In this document: in pieces, positions 8,033-16,601 of the stretch
Layout: every line of letters begins with the position of its first letter
Numbering within the stretch: the first letter of the stretch is position 1
From: Lacticaseibacillus yichunensis
GTDB lineage: Bacteria > Bacillota > Bacilli > Lactobacillales > Lactobacillaceae
Assembly (NCBI RefSeq): GCF_003946405.1
Contig: NZ_RHOG01000014.1
Span: 1-56,952, forward strand
Length of the DNA: 56,952 bases
Direction of reading: 5' to 3'
The notes under the pieces: generated by a model
Database searches by the model: none
Told to the model about the DNA's origin: nothing
The model's input: the letters and a program-made list of their open reading frames with translations, nothing else
Program-made: the position numbers and the translations under genes

Positions 8033-9082
8033 ATGACGAAAAAATATGAGTTCGGCTTGAACACATTCGGCGATATTGGGTTCCATGATGATGGCACGGC
8101 CATGGACGGCGACGAGACGCTGCGCCAGGTGGTCAAGGAGGCGGTCTTGGCAGACAAGCTCGGCCTCGACCGCATCGCGCTGGGCGAGCATCACCGCAGC
8201 GAGTTTGCGATCTCCAGTCCCGAGGTCGTGCTCGGGGCGATGGCCGCGGTGACCAACCACATCAAGCTCGGCACCGCCGTCACCGTGTTGTCCTCCGATG
8301 ACCCGGTGCGCGTGTTCGAACGCTTTTCCACCTTGCATGGCCTGTCGCACGGCCGCGAGGAGATCATGCTGGGCCGTGGCTCATTCACTGAGTCTTTTCC
8401 CCTGTACGGCTACTCGCTTGAGAATTACGATGAGCTCTTCATCGAGAAGATCGCGATGTGGCAAAAATTGCTCGAGGGCAAGCCGATGAACTGGAAGGGC
8501 GAATTCACCCAGAAGCTCACCGACACCACGGTCTATCCAAAACTGCCAAGTGGCGAAACGATTCCCACCAGCTTAGCGGTCGGCGGTTCGCCTGAGTCGA
8601 TCATCCGCGCGGTCCACTACAATATTCCGGTGGTGATCGCGATCATCGGCGGCGAGCCGGTGCGTTTCCGCCCGTATGTCGACTTGTATCACAAGGCCGC
8701 CGCGCAGCTCAACATGCCGGAGCACCCACTTGGCATGCACGCCCACGGCATTATTTTGGACGACGCCGATGAAGCGGTCGAAGTCGGCTGGAAATACATC
8801 CGAGCCGAAATGGATCGCATCGGCATCGATCGCGGCTGGGCGCCGATGACGCGCGACCGCTTTGAATTTGAGATCGATAAGGGTTCCTATTATGTCGGCA
8901 CGCCGGAACAGGTCGCCCAAAAGATCGCGCATAACATGAAGGCGCTGGACATGTCGCGCTTCGACCTGGTCTATGGGACAGGTGGCCAGTTGATTCACCA
9001 GCGCGAGGCCACCATCAGAAACTTCGGCGAAAAGGTCGTGCCGCGGGTCAAAGAACTGCTGGGAGATGACGCGAATGCCTAA
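8033..9082 (+). CDS. LLM-class flavin-dependent oxidoreductase
   Basis: A 349-residue luciferase-like TIM-barrel protein, expected to use reduced FMN or F420-like cofactor on an unknown substrate. The start is supported by GGAGG 9 nt upstream. Family features are GLDRIALGEHHRSEF near residue 45, LGTAVTVLSSDDPVRVFE near 83, and the glycine-rich LGRGSFTESFPLYGY block near 115. The C-terminal YVGTPEQVAQKI block is also typical. The stop overlaps the next gene by 8 nt, so the two are translationally coupled. A palindromic operator at the promoter suggests control by a thiol- or quinone-responsive repressor (inference). Confidence 0.9.
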   Translation: MTKKYEFGLNTFGDIGFHDDGTAMDGDETLRQVVKEAVLADKLGLDRIALGEHHRSEFAISSPEVVLGAMAAVTNHIKLGTAVTVLSSDDPVRVFERFSTLHGLSHGREEIMLGRGSFTESFPLYGYSLENYDELFIEKIAMWQKLLEGKPMNWKGEFTQKLTDTTVYPKLPSGETIPTSLAVGGSPESIIRAVHYNIPVVIAIIGGEPVRFRPYVDLYHKAAAQLNMPEHPLGMHAHGIILDDADEAVEVGWKYIRAEMDRIGIDRGWAPMTRDRFEFEIDKGSYYVGTPEQVAQKIAHNMKALDMSRFDLVYGTGGQLIHQREATIRNFGEKVVPRVKELLGDDANA

Positions 9083-9770
9083 CACAGACAAACCAACCAT
9101 TGGCATTCTCGGCGCCGGCAAACTCGGCTCAACGCTGGCCCGCATCGGGGAGTCGCGGGACCTGCCCATTTTGATTGGCAGCCGCCATTCCGTCGCGGAT
9201 CTCAAATGGGTGATCGATACCCTGGCCCCCGGTGCCACCACGCTTTCGGCGGCCGAGGTCGTGCGCCAGGCTGATGTGATCATCCTCGCCATTCCGCTGA
9301 GTCACGTGCAGGATCTGGACCCAGCGGCGTTTGCGGACAAGATCGTGCTGGACGCCACGAATTTTTGGGCGGAGGTCGATGGCACCGAGAACACGATCTC
9401 CAGCCTCACCGAGTCGTCATCTGAAGTCGTCCAGGCACATCTGGCCCAAAGCAAGGTCGCCAAGGCGTTCAACCACATGGGCTACCACGATCTGGAGATC
9501 GAAGTCGACCGTCATCCCGATGTGCCGCGCGCGATGGCCTATGCGACGGACCACGACGACATCCGACCAGTGGTGGAGGCCGTACTACGCGACTTTGGCT
9601 TTGACCCCTTCGACCTCGGGCCACTGCGCTTCGGCCTGGTGCTCGAGCCTGGCAGTCCGCTATTTGGCGAGGCGATTCCGCGCGCCGAGTTTGCGGACAA
9701 GCTGGCCCACATTTACGACAGCGCCTTTGGGAAAAAGATCATCAAGGCGCGTGGCGGCGAGATTCGTTAA
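9075..9770 (+). CDS. NAD(P)-binding oxidoreductase, F420-reductase-like
   Basis: A 231-residue Rossmann protein of the NADPH-dependent F420 reductase (pfam03807) type. ATG 9075 is chosen over ATG 9066 because GGGAG at 9061-9065 gives good spacing only for the former. The dinucleotide-binding loop is ILGAGKLGSTLAR at residues 8-20, the second strand ends with GSR, and AFNHMGYHDLE near residue 130 matches the family substrate region. It is coupled to the preceding flavin oxidoreductase and probably supplies or uses the same reduced cofactor. Lactobacilli are not known to make F420, so the true substrate is likely another flavin or a small carbonyl compound (inference). Confidence 0.85.
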   Translation: MPNTDKPTIGILGAGKLGSTLARIGESRDLPILIGSRHSVADLKWVIDTLAPGATTLSAAEVVRQADVIILAIPLSHVQDLDPAAFADKIVLDATNFWAEVDGTENTISSLTESSSEVVQAHLAQSKVAKAFNHMGYHDLEIEVDRHPDVPRAMAYATDHDDIRPVVEAVLRDFGFDPFDLGPLRFGLVLEPGSPLFGEAIPRAEFADKLAHIYDSAFGKKIIKARGGEIR

Positions 9771-9780
9771 GTCAGGATTC

Positions 9781-9840
9781 AAAAAGTCGGTTCGGCGATC
9801 TGTTTTCGTGAAAAACAGAGACGCGGGAACCGACTTTTTT
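9781..9840 (+). terminator. Terminator after the oxidoreductase operon
   Basis: AAAAAGTCGGTTC pairs with GAACCGACTTTTTT around an internal CTGTTTTTC-type hairpin. It can also serve the convergent gene ending at 9873. Confidence 0.9.
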
Positions 9841-9872
9841 CGTGTACGCTTTATTCCCAAGTGCGCGGAACG

Positions 9873-10463
9873 TTACGCGCCGGCCTTCGCCCAATCTTCC
9901 GCTGCCTGATACGCGGCGGCAAGGGCTTCCGGTTGGTCGATGCCTAAGAGGTCTTGGCTGATCTGGCCGCCAGCTTCTAGGCGCGTGTAGGCCAAAAAGC
10001 GATACGGATGGCGCAGGCCCTTGAGTGATTCTTGGTCGATGGCGAGGGTCGTGCCAGGAATTGCAGGGGCCAGGCTATCACTTTCATAGATCGACAACAT
10101 CCCCGCCAGCTTCCAGATGCCATCCCGTTTTTCCGCCCGCTCCAAAAGCCGCATGTATTCCGTCAGCACGACCTCTTTTCCGTGGCACATTTCCCAATAG
10201 TTGGAGATCGTCGGGACCTCGATATAGGCGCGGGTGGCACTGCGCTGATGCACCACGGGGCCGCAAACGCGGGTGATGATCGGCAGGCCGGTGTCCATTT
10301 CCGCTGGGGCGTGGGCGACAAAACTCTGCACGCCGCCGCGTTGCCAAGAGGTCTCGACCGCGGCATCCGGCCAGTATTGCGCGGCCAACTTGGCATCTTC
10401 GTGGCGCACCCGGTATTGGCGCTCGCGGGTGACGAGCTGCATCAATTCTTCAGTATCTGACAT
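9873..10463 (-). CDS. SnoaL-like / NTF2-superfamily protein
   Basis: A 196-residue soluble protein. The N-terminus (MSDTEELMQLVTRERQYRVRHE) and the hydrophobic core (AAQYWPDAAVETSW...RAYIEVPTISNYWEM) match the NTF2-like SnoaL fold, a cone-shaped barrel used by small isomerases, hydratases and dehydratases. ATG 10463 is preferred, with GAAAAGAGAC upstream; ATG 10484 in the same frame lacks a ribosome site. No catalytic residues can be assigned. It converges on the flavin oxidoreductase operon, with which it shares a terminator. Confidence 0.75.
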   Translation of the reverse strand: MSDTEELMQLVTRERQYRVRHEDAKLAAQYWPDAAVETSWQRGGVQSFVAHAPAEMDTGLPIITRVCGPVVHQRSATRAYIEVPTISNYWEMCHGKEVVLTEYMRLLERAEKRDGIWKLAGMLSIYESDSLAPAIPGTTLAIDQESLKGLRHPYRFLAYTRLEAGGQISQDLLGIDQPEALAAAYQAAEDWAKAGA

Positions 10464-10709
10464 AACAGTCTCTTTTCTGCGCATCGCGTAAAGTTGTATT
10501 CACACACAGATGATACTGCTGACCAGGGGGGCGTGCAAGTGAGCGGCCGAGCAGCTTGGCTCGCGCGCAAACACGCTGACCACATCGCTTAAAAAGCGCT
10601 ACTTAGGCGGCTGCAAGACAAATAGCCAACGCGCTGCTGGCCACCAAAGCACTTGCTATTTTGCCCCCTGCTCGATAAGGTAGAAAAAGAAATTCCGGGA
10701 GGCTGCCAC

Positions 10710-11987
10710 ATGAAATCGCAACATCATGATCTAGTTTTGGCCATTTCAACCGTTGTGCTCGGCGTCGGCGTCGGGTTCGCGTCGCTTTTGCTGGGTCTCA
10801 TCGCCGAAGCCATCGTGCATCTTTTTCTCAACTTCACCGAGACCGCGGCGCAGCCTGTGGCGTGGGCGGCGGGCTCGACGCGGCGGCTGGTGAGCCTGCT
10901 GATCGGCGGCTGTTTGGCAGCGGTGATCTGGTATCTGATGCGGCGCCGCATGCGCCCCACCGTCAGCATCGCCCAAGCCCTTCTGGAAAAAAAGGAAATG
11001 CCGCCTGCCGCCACAACGGTCCATGTCCTCACCCAGATCTTGTACGTCAGTATCGGTGGGTCGGTCGGCCGCGAGCTTGCCCCGCGTGAACTCGGCGCGA
11101 TGCTCGCCCAAAGCTGGGAGCGCCTGCTTCACAAGATGCGCGCGATTACCCTGTCCGAAGACGAACGGCGGCTGTTGATTGCAGCGGCGGCCGGCGCGGG
11201 ATTTGCCGGCATTTACCTATCGCCGCTCACCGGGACGATGTTTGCCCTCGAGTTGCTATTGAAAAAGGCGGATCTGCGCGCGGTCCTTGTCAGCTTACCC
11301 ATGGCGGTGATTGCGATGCTGATCGGCTCGCTGCACCGAGGTTTTGCCGCGTACTACGCGTTGGGCGGTGGGGCGTTTGATTGGCGCGTGGCGCTGATCG
11401 CGGTGGTGCTCGGCCCCGTTTGCGGCGTGGTCGGCGCCCTTTTCCGGATGGGCTTTAGATGGGCCACCCTGCATTCGACGCGGGACAAAAACCTCCTGTG
11501 GCAGCTGCCACTGATGGCGGCCATCACTGGACTGATCGCGATGCAGATGCCGCAGATCATGGGCAATGGCCGCGCCCTGGCAGAACCGGCAATGACCAAC
11601 ACACAGGCCAGCTTGATCGGCTTTTTCCTGCTTGCGGCCTTGGCCAAAGCGCTGGTCACTGTTTTCACCCTACGCGCCGGCGCGGCTGGTGGCACCTTGA
11701 CGCCAAGCATCGCAATTGGCGGGGTGCTGGGCATGACGGCCGGCATCGGACTGGCGCAACTTGGCCTCGGCCTGCCGATCTGGCAAGTTGCCGTCCTCGG
11801 TGCGGCCTCACTGCTCGCGGCGTCTCAGCAGGCCCCCCTGATGGCGATGTTCATGCTCTTTGAAGTCAGCCACCTGCACCCGACAGCCCTAGTGCCCCTG
11901 GCGATCGGCACGTTCTTGGCCTGGCTGGTGGCACGCGCCTGCCTGAGCAAGTGGCAGCCGGCGCCGAAACTAAAACCGATTCAATAA
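10710..11987 (+). CDS. ClC-family chloride channel/antiporter
   Basis: A 425-residue membrane protein with the ClC fold, moving chloride or fluoride, probably with proton exchange. ATG 10710 follows GGGAGG. Family blocks are GGSVGRELAPRELGA near residue 130, GAGFAGIYLSPLTGTMFALE near 170, and AGGTLTPSIAIGGVLG near 335. The gating glutamate of the usual GREGP motif is kept, but the next residues read LAP, so the canonical GREGP is altered. No CBS domains are present. It is monocistronic and ends at a strong bidirectional terminator. The large upstream gap (10464-10709) shows no gene. Confidence 0.88.
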   Translation: MKSQHHDLVLAISTVVLGVGVGFASLLLGLIAEAIVHLFLNFTETAAQPVAWAAGSTRRLVSLLIGGCLAAVIWYLMRRRMRPTVSIAQALLEKKEMPPAATTVHVLTQILYVSIGGSVGRELAPRELGAMLAQSWERLLHKMRAITLSEDERRLLIAAAAGAGFAGIYLSPLTGTMFALELLLKKADLRAVLVSLPMAVIAMLIGSLHRGFAAYYALGGGAFDWRVALIAVVLGPVCGVVGALFRMGFRWATLHSTRDKNLLWQLPLMAAITGLIAMQMPQIMGNGRALAEPAMTNTQASLIGFFLLAALAKALVTVFTLRAGAAGGTLTPSIAIGGVLGMTAGIGLAQLGLGLPIWQVAVLGAASLLAASQQAPLMAMFMLFEVSHLHPTALVPLAIGTFLAWLVARACLSKWQPAPKLKPIQ

Positions 11988-11994
11988 AAAGAAA

Positions 11995-12033
11995 AAATGG
12001 CGGCCCGCATTTTCGCAATGTAGGCCGCCATTT
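11995..12033. terminator. Bidirectional terminator between ClC gene and small gene
   Basis: AAATGGCGGCC pairs with GGCCGCCATTT. The T tract is better on the minus strand (TTTTTTCTTTTT), serving the small gene ending at 12038. Confidence 0.88.
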
Positions 12034-12037
12034 ACTG

Positions 12038-12154
12038 TTACGCTTCGCTCTTCTTTGCTTCGTCCAAGACCTTGATGATCGAGGCATTCTTGGAATGGCA
12101 ATCGCGGATCATCTGGTAGTCCGCTTCACTCAACTTAACGGTATATTCGCTCAT
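12038..12154 (-). CDS. Very small conserved-looking protein, 38 aa
   Basis: A 38-codon frame starting MSEYTVKLSEADYQMIRDCH and ending KVLDEAKKSEA. AAGGGGA lies 7 nt before ATG 12154, and a terminator follows within 10 nt of the stop, so it has all the signals of a real gene despite its size. The product is a soluble, charged helix pair with one cysteine. No function is recognised. The opening (EYTVKLSEADYQ) resembles the N-termini of small ribbon-helix-helix-like or antitoxin-type proteins, but the rest is too short to decide. Nothing is seen in the adjacent 12155-12400 apart from GC-rich sequence. Confidence 0.65.
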   Translation of the reverse strand: MSEYTVKLSEADYQMIRDCHSKNASIIKVLDEAKKSEA

Positions 12155-12404
12155 GATGTAATCCCCTTATTAATGAATGCCTTTATTGTACCAGTTTCGG
12201 CGCCGGTCACAAGTCCGCCCTGTTGGCTGGTCGTTGAACCCCGGGCGCGAGCGGGTGGGCCGGCGGGTGAAACATCTCGTTCATAAACGTGCAACATCGG
12301 CTGCACAATCGTCATTTTTAGTGGCGATTTTGGCCTTGAATTGAAAAGCCAATAACGGCGCGGTTTATCGCGTGTAACCGGAAACAACGCTTAATTTAAA
12401 ATAG

Positions 12405-12433
12405 TCGACAGCATGCCATTACGGTGTTATAGT
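12405..12433 (+). promoter_or_regulatory. Near-consensus promoter of the structured RNA
   Basis: TCGACA at 12405-12410 and TATAGT at 12428-12433 are spaced by exactly 17 nt. Transcription should start near 12440. Confidence 0.65.
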
Positions 12434-12439
12434 AACCGC

Positions 12440-12821
12440 GTTAACTCGATTGCAGGTGTGGGCCTTGCTAACCCACTGATCTCCTGTCCAATTCCTTCGG
12501 TGGTCCTGCCGGCCGAGTCCGGTTGCCGAACGATCGTAGCTTTCCCTTGAGTCTCATGGGGCCTGTCTCACCGGCGCTGGCGCGTGTTCGGCGATTCGGG
12601 TATAAGCGTTAACAACGGATGCCATTTTCATCTGGTGTTCAAAATGGGTCGGATGGATCACCGTGTGCCATCACAGCGGGTCGCACACGGTACATAGAGC
12701 GCGGCTCCCATCCCCGTGCAGATAGCGGCACGTTCGTAATCGCATAATTTCAAAAATGGGGCCTCTCGAGGCCTCTTTAGTGTGTCCTTGGACGGTCTGG
12801 AATCGCAGACCGTCTTTTTTT
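12440..12821 (+). ncRNA. Candidate structured RNA, about 380 nt
   Basis: Non-coding segment with its own promoter and a strong intrinsic terminator (GACGGTCT 12791-12798 / AGACCGTC 12807-12814, then seven T). Stable hairpins visible inside are GTGGG/CCCAC (12458-12476) nested in GCAGG/CCTGT (12452-12487); GCCGAAC/GTTCGGC (12525-12531/12586-12592); and CCGTGTGC/GCACACGG (12661-12668/12683-12690) nested in ATGGG/CCCAT (12644-12711). GGCCT/AGGCC at 12760-12773 is a fifth. No coding frame with a ribosome site crosses it. It is not recognisably tmRNA, RNase P, 6S, SRP RNA or a T-box. It may be a trans-acting RNA or a leader with attenuator for the permease gene at 12954. Confidence 0.6.
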
Positions 12822-12953
12822 GTTTCGGCGCCAGTCTTTTTTCGAAAAAGAGGTCGCACTTGTCTTCTGTTCTAAGCCAACTTGCCGCTAACAAAAATTG
12901 ACAGAACCGGTTTCCCCCGCCAAACTAAGAAAGGACAAAAGGAGGTTGGGCGC

Positions 12954-13670
12954 GTGGCGTGGTTACTGGTGTTGATTCCATCATTTTTCGCGGCGTTGGT
13001 GCAAGGGATCACCGGCTTTGGGTCGGTCATCATCATGATGGTGTTTTTCCCAGCGGTTTTCCCCATCGCAAGAGCAGCGGGCATCGGCGGTGTGATCATG
13101 TTGTGTTCAACGATCGTGCTGGCGTGGCATTACCGGCACGCGTTTTCGCTGCGCAAGGTGGCCATTCCGTTCGTCGTCTACGCCGCAGTGGCGACTTGGT
13201 CCGTCCATTTGGGCATGGTGCTGGACGCGGGGCTGTTGCGAAAACTGCTGGGCGGGTTATTGATCGCGCTGAGCATCTACTTCATTTTTTCAAAAACAGC
13301 TGGCGAGCATCCTTACCCGTGGTTCATCGCCGGGGCGTTCATGATCATCTCAGGCTTTTTCAATGGGTTGTTTGGCATCGGCGGCCCATTGATGGCGCTG
13401 TATTTCCTCAGCATGGCTGAGACCACGCCGGAGTATATGGGGAACCTGCAAGGCTTTTTCCTGATGGACACGTTTTACATTACCGCGGTGCGCATTCACT
13501 CAGGTATTCTGGTGGCGGCGAATCTGTCACTGATTTTGGGCGGCATGGCCGCGGCGGTACTGGGCACGCTGGTCGCGGCCCAACTGTCGGCGCGCTGGGA
13601 ACTCAAACAGGTCAAGCCGTTTATCTACGCGTTTATCGGCCTCAGCGGGCTGTATTATTTGATCTTTTAG
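12954..13670 (+). CDS. TauE/SafE (TSUP) family permease
   Basis: A 238-residue integral membrane protein with about eight hydrophobic segments. GTG 12954 is chosen because AGGAGG lies 8 nt upstream; the frame runs further 5' but without another site. TSUP hallmarks are the duplicated blocks VQGITGFGSVIIMMVFFP near residue 13 and FFNGLFGIGGPLMALYFL near residue 135. The family exports or imports sulfite, sulfonates and other small anions; the substrate here is unknown. It lies 130 nt after the terminator of the structured RNA, so it might be expressed by readthrough. A strong terminator follows. Confidence 0.88.
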   Translation: MAWLLVLIPSFFAALVQGITGFGSVIIMMVFFPAVFPIARAAGIGGVIMLCSTIVLAWHYRHAFSLRKVAIPFVVYAAVATWSVHLGMVLDAGLLRKLLGGLLIALSIYFIFSKTAGEHPYPWFIAGAFMIISGFFNGLFGIGGPLMALYFLSMAETTPEYMGNLQGFFLMDTFYITAVRIHSGILVAANLSLILGGMAAAVLGTLVAAQLSARWELKQVKPFIYAFIGLSGLYYLIF

Positions 13671-13682
13671 CGGGTATAACAA

Positions 13683-13719
13683 AAGCGCACGTCTTCTACT
13701 CGGAGGCGTGCGCTTTTTG
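13683..13719. terminator. Bidirectional terminator, permease/alanine dehydrogenase
   Basis: AAGCGCACG pairs with CGTGCGCTTTTT between two convergent genes. Confidence 0.9.
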
Positions 13720-13721
13720 CA

Positions 13722-14828
13722 TTAGAGCAATTCTGCCAGATTTTTCGCCGTCAGGTCAAGGCTCGTCGCCACGGCCTGATTGACCAGCGTCCCTTGATAC
13801 ACATTCACGCCGGAAAATAGGTCGCGACTGGCTTGCAGCGCCGGCTTCACCCCGCCTGCTAGTGTCTTAGCAAATGGAATGGTGACGCTGGTCAGCGCGT
13901 CGGTCGCCGTCTTTGGCACGGCGCCCGGCAAATTCGCGACCGCATAATGAATGACGCCATCTACCACATAGGTCGGGTCGTCAAACGTCGTCGCGTGCGT
14001 CGAGGTGGCGAAGATGCCGCCTTGGTCGATCGGAATATCGACTACCACGGAACCAGGGGCCATGCTGGCGATCATTTCTTCGGTGACTAATTTTGGCGCC
14101 CGCGCCCCGGTGATGAGCACCGCCCCGATCACCAGATCCGCCGTCTTGACTGCGGCGGCAATGCTGGCCGAGGTGGAAAATAGGGTCTGCACGCGGCCAC
14201 CGAATTCGTCGTCGACTTTTGCGAGCACATGCGGGGCAATATCCAGCAAGGTGACATTGGCGCCCAGGCCAAGTGCGACCTTCACCGCATTTTGCCCGAC
14301 GACCCCACCGCCGATCACGACCACGTTGGCCTTGCGAATGCCAGGCACGCCGGTCAGCAGGAGGCCCTTGCCGCCAAATTGCGTCTGCAGGAACTGACCG
14401 CCGATGAGCACAGCCATGCGCCCGGCCACCTGACTCATCGGGGTCAGCGCAGGCAAACTGCCATCCGCGGCGGTCATGGTTTCATAGCCGATTGCGGTGG
14501 TGCCGTGCTCGATCAGGGCGGCCGTCAACTCGGCATTCGCTGCCAAATGCAGGTAGGTGTACAGCACCAGATCCGGCCGCAAATAATGATACTCACTGGC
14601 CAGCGGTTCCTTGACCTTGATCACCAACTCTGCGGCCCAAGCCGTTTCGGCATCGGCCATCGTCGCCCCAGCCTCGACATACGCCGCATCGCTGTATCCG
14701 GCGACCGAACCGGCCTCGCGTTCAACGATCACATGATGGCCAGCCGCCAACAACAACTGCACCCCAGTCGGCGTGATGCCGACGCGGTTCTCATTGACTT
14801 TGATCTCTTTTGGAATTCCAATTTCCAT
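13722..14828 (-). CDS. ald: Alanine dehydrogenase
   Basis: A 368-residue NAD-dependent enzyme converting L-alanine to pyruvate, ammonia and NADH, close to the usual family length. ATG 14828 follows GGGAG. Recognition features are the [20 protein letters not shown] start (Arg15 binds substrate), Lys74 in VIKVKEP, His95 in TYLHLAAN, and the Rossmann motif [21 protein letters not shown] near residue 170. [16 protein letters not shown] near residue 285 is also diagnostic. It is monocistronic, facing the TSUP permease. In lactobacilli it supports use of alanine as a nitrogen source or interconversion for wall synthesis. Confidence 0.95.
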   Translation of the reverse strand: MEIGIPKEIKVNENRVGITPTGVQLLLAAGHHVIVEREAGSVAGYSDAAYVEAGATMADAETAWAAELVIKVKEPLASEYHYLRPDLVLYTYLHLAANAELTAALIEHGTTAIGYETMTAADGSLPALTPMSQVAGRMAVLIGGQFLQTQFGGKGLLLTGVPGIRKANVVVIGGGVVGQNAVKVALGLGANVTLLDIAPHVLAKVDDEFGGRVQTLFSTSASIAAAVKTADLVIGAVLITGARAPKLVTEEMIASMAPGSVVVDIPIDQGGIFATSTHATTFDDPTYVVDGVIHYAVANLPGAVPKTATDALTSVTIPFAKTLAGGVKPALQASRDLFSGVNVYQGTLVNQAVATSLDLTAKNLAELL

Positions 14829-15172
14829 CTTAACCATCTCCCATATATTGAGCATACGAGATTGGCAAGCCTTTCACAACTTATCGGTCTTGGAGGGACA
14901 ATGGACACCGACAGGCTTACGCAAGAATAGAGACGGGAGATCAAAATTCTGCATAATTAAGTCTGCGCCCTTGGAAGCAAGAAAAAGACGGTCTACGACA
15001 AGATTTTTGATAAAATTTTTCTCAAAATTGGTGTTCCACGACAGCTCGGCGCCACGTCAGCGACATCTTAAACGTGCCGTACCAAGAAACCAGCACATTT
15101 GATTGCGTTTTCATTGGGGGGGATTATGATATCGGTGATAAATTGTTAGAGCTTGGTATTGGGGGGAACACA
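14829..15172. other. Intergenic gap before the five-gene ABC cluster
   Basis: AT-rich stretch of ~340 nt with no convincing gene. A seven-codon frame (ATG 15126, MISVINC) follows a run of seven G and could be a tiny leader, but this is weak. The cluster promoter should be here. Confidence 0.4.
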
Positions 15173-15937
15173 ATGTTTTGGGCTAACTTGCTTCGGCTCC
15201 GAAAGAACCGCGTCTACTGGGTGACTAATGTTGTTCTGTTTGTTCTCTTTATGAGCGAGGCTATTCTAAATACGCTACAGGGTTCACATTTCAATTTTAT
15301 CTTTATGTCATTCCTGGCCGCAACATCTATCGGGCACTATCCCCAGATGATCGTACTCTGGATTTTACCGCTTTATATCTGTATAGGACCAGCCATTTGG
15401 ACAAGCACCGATAAGGCCTCCGGGTACTCCGTATATGCTATATCCAGAGAGTCGCGTCGAGGTGCACACAGATCCTATAATTGGTTTGTTTTTTTGAGTG
15501 AATTAGTTAGGTGGGCCACGCTATTACTGCTAAACTTGCTGTTCTGTGCGATCGCATTTACGCACCAGCCGGGCTACGGTAACGCGGACGCCTCCTTTGC
15601 AAAAAATACAGATTGGCCCTGGATGGCCTGGCAGTATGGGCATCAATTATTGGCTATCATAATTGCAATCGTGATTCTTAGCTGTCTGGCCGGAATTTTG
15701 GCGGTCGGTATTGCTAACTTAGGGCTTCTCCTACAAAACAGGTATTATACGGCTTTTGTGAGTTTGGCAGCCTGGATCATTATTTCAACAGGGAACTCAA
15801 CAGTACTGAGTGGCCTCCAGCCGTTTGTGGAATACAATGTCGCAGGCGTGTTGATTCATTTAGGTATTACGTGTGCTGTCATCTTCCTTGTTTCTTTGAT
15901 TGCTGGATACCAGGAGGCTCACGGTGACCTTTTATAG
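15173..15937 (+). CDS. Membrane protein A of five-gene ABC cluster
   Basis: A 254-residue protein with six to seven hydrophobic segments, resembling an ABC-2-type permease subunit in size and layout (a short cytoplasmic start MFWANLLRLRKNRVYW, then alternating helices). ATG 15173 has GGGGGG 6 nt upstream. I do not recognise a named family. It overlaps gene B by 14 nt, and the four following genes overlap successively, so all five form one operon. Codon use and GC content are visibly lower than in the flanking genes, which suggests horizontal acquisition. Confidence 0.8.
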   Translation: MFWANLLRLRKNRVYWVTNVVLFVLFMSEAILNTLQGSHFNFIFMSFLAATSIGHYPQMIVLWILPLYICIGPAIWTSTDKASGYSVYAISRESRRGAHRSYNWFVFLSELVRWATLLLLNLLFCAIAFTHQPGYGNADASFAKNTDWPWMAWQYGHQLLAIIIAIVILSCLAGILAVGIANLGLLLQNRYYTAFVSLAAWIIISTGNSTVLSGLQPFVEYNVAGVLIHLGITCAVIFLVSLIAGYQEAHGDLL

Positions 15938-16601
15938 TAAAAAGCGCTACACACGATGGCTAATTGTTGCCGCGTCCACATTGGCGCTGGTTTTTATCAC
16001 ACAGGATGGAAAATTTTTTACATACTCATTCTCATCATATTGTGTAGCTAGCGGAAGCTTTGCGAACGCTTACTCCTCAATCATTATGTTTGCGCTTATC
16101 TGGATACCGTTTCTGGCTTTGATGTTAGCAAACAACGGGATGTCCATTCTGGAGATTGGCGCACGCCACTCACGAATGTCAGTTGTCATCGGTCGTCTGC
16201 AGATATTAGCAAAAATCTCTCTCCATTTATGTCTGATTGGAACCTTAATTCAGCTTATTCCAACCATGGTCTTTCTTCGCGAGCCGCTCTATACTGCCTC
16301 AATGGCAATCAGCCCGTTTTTTCTTCGCTTTCAATTACTGCTTATCGTAGGCGCAGTGCAACTGACTGTCGTCTCACGGACGCACAAAGCCATTGCTGGT
16401 GTGTTTTCAGCAATCCTGCTCGGCGGTGGCATTGTGTACCTGAGCACCGGCATTCTCGGTAAAAGTCTTAATCAGGCTCGTTTTCTTTTCCCTCTATTTA
16501 ACGTCGGTCTCTCGATTCAATTGGGGTTGGTACTACTAGCTTGCCTCTTTGTGGTGATTGCGATCTTTATCATGGTAGTTGAAAGAGAGGACTTTCTATG
16601 A
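15924..16601 (+). CDS. Membrane protein B of five-gene ABC cluster
   Basis: A 225-residue membrane protein with about six hydrophobic segments. GTG 15924 is chosen because AGGAGG is 6 nt upstream and gives MTFYSKKRYTRWLIV, a typical positive-inside N-terminus; the start lies inside gene A. The large outside loop after the first helix (KFFTYSFSSYCVASGSFANAYSS) and a short basic loop (GARHSRMSVVIGRLQ) are seen. No known family is recognised. It is coupled to gene C through an ATGA overlap. It probably forms the membrane part of the transporter with A and C. Confidence 0.8.
   Translation: MTFYSKKRYTRWLIVAASTLALVFITQDGKFFTYSFSSYCVASGSFANAYSSIIMFALIWIPFLALMLANNGMSILEIGARHSRMSVVIGRLQILAKISLHLCLIGTLIQLIPTMVFLREPLYTASMAISPFFLRFQLLLIVGAVQLTVVSRTHKAIAGVFSAILLGGGIVYLSTGILGKSLNQARFLFPLFNVGLSIQLGLVLLACLFVVIAIFIMVVEREDFL

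Noticed and set aside
12440-12821. T-box, M-box, RNase P, tmRNA, 6S or SRP RNA identity
   Set aside because: None of the conserved motifs of these families (for example the T-box AGGGTGGNACCGCG, or tmRNA ends) can be found; kept only as an unknown structured RNA.
14229-14930. 233-codon frame on the plus strand
   Set aside because: Antisense shadow of alanine dehydrogenase.
15126-15149. Seven-codon frame MISVINC after a run of G
   Set aside because: The G run could be a ribosome site, but nothing else supports a leader peptide and no terminator follows.
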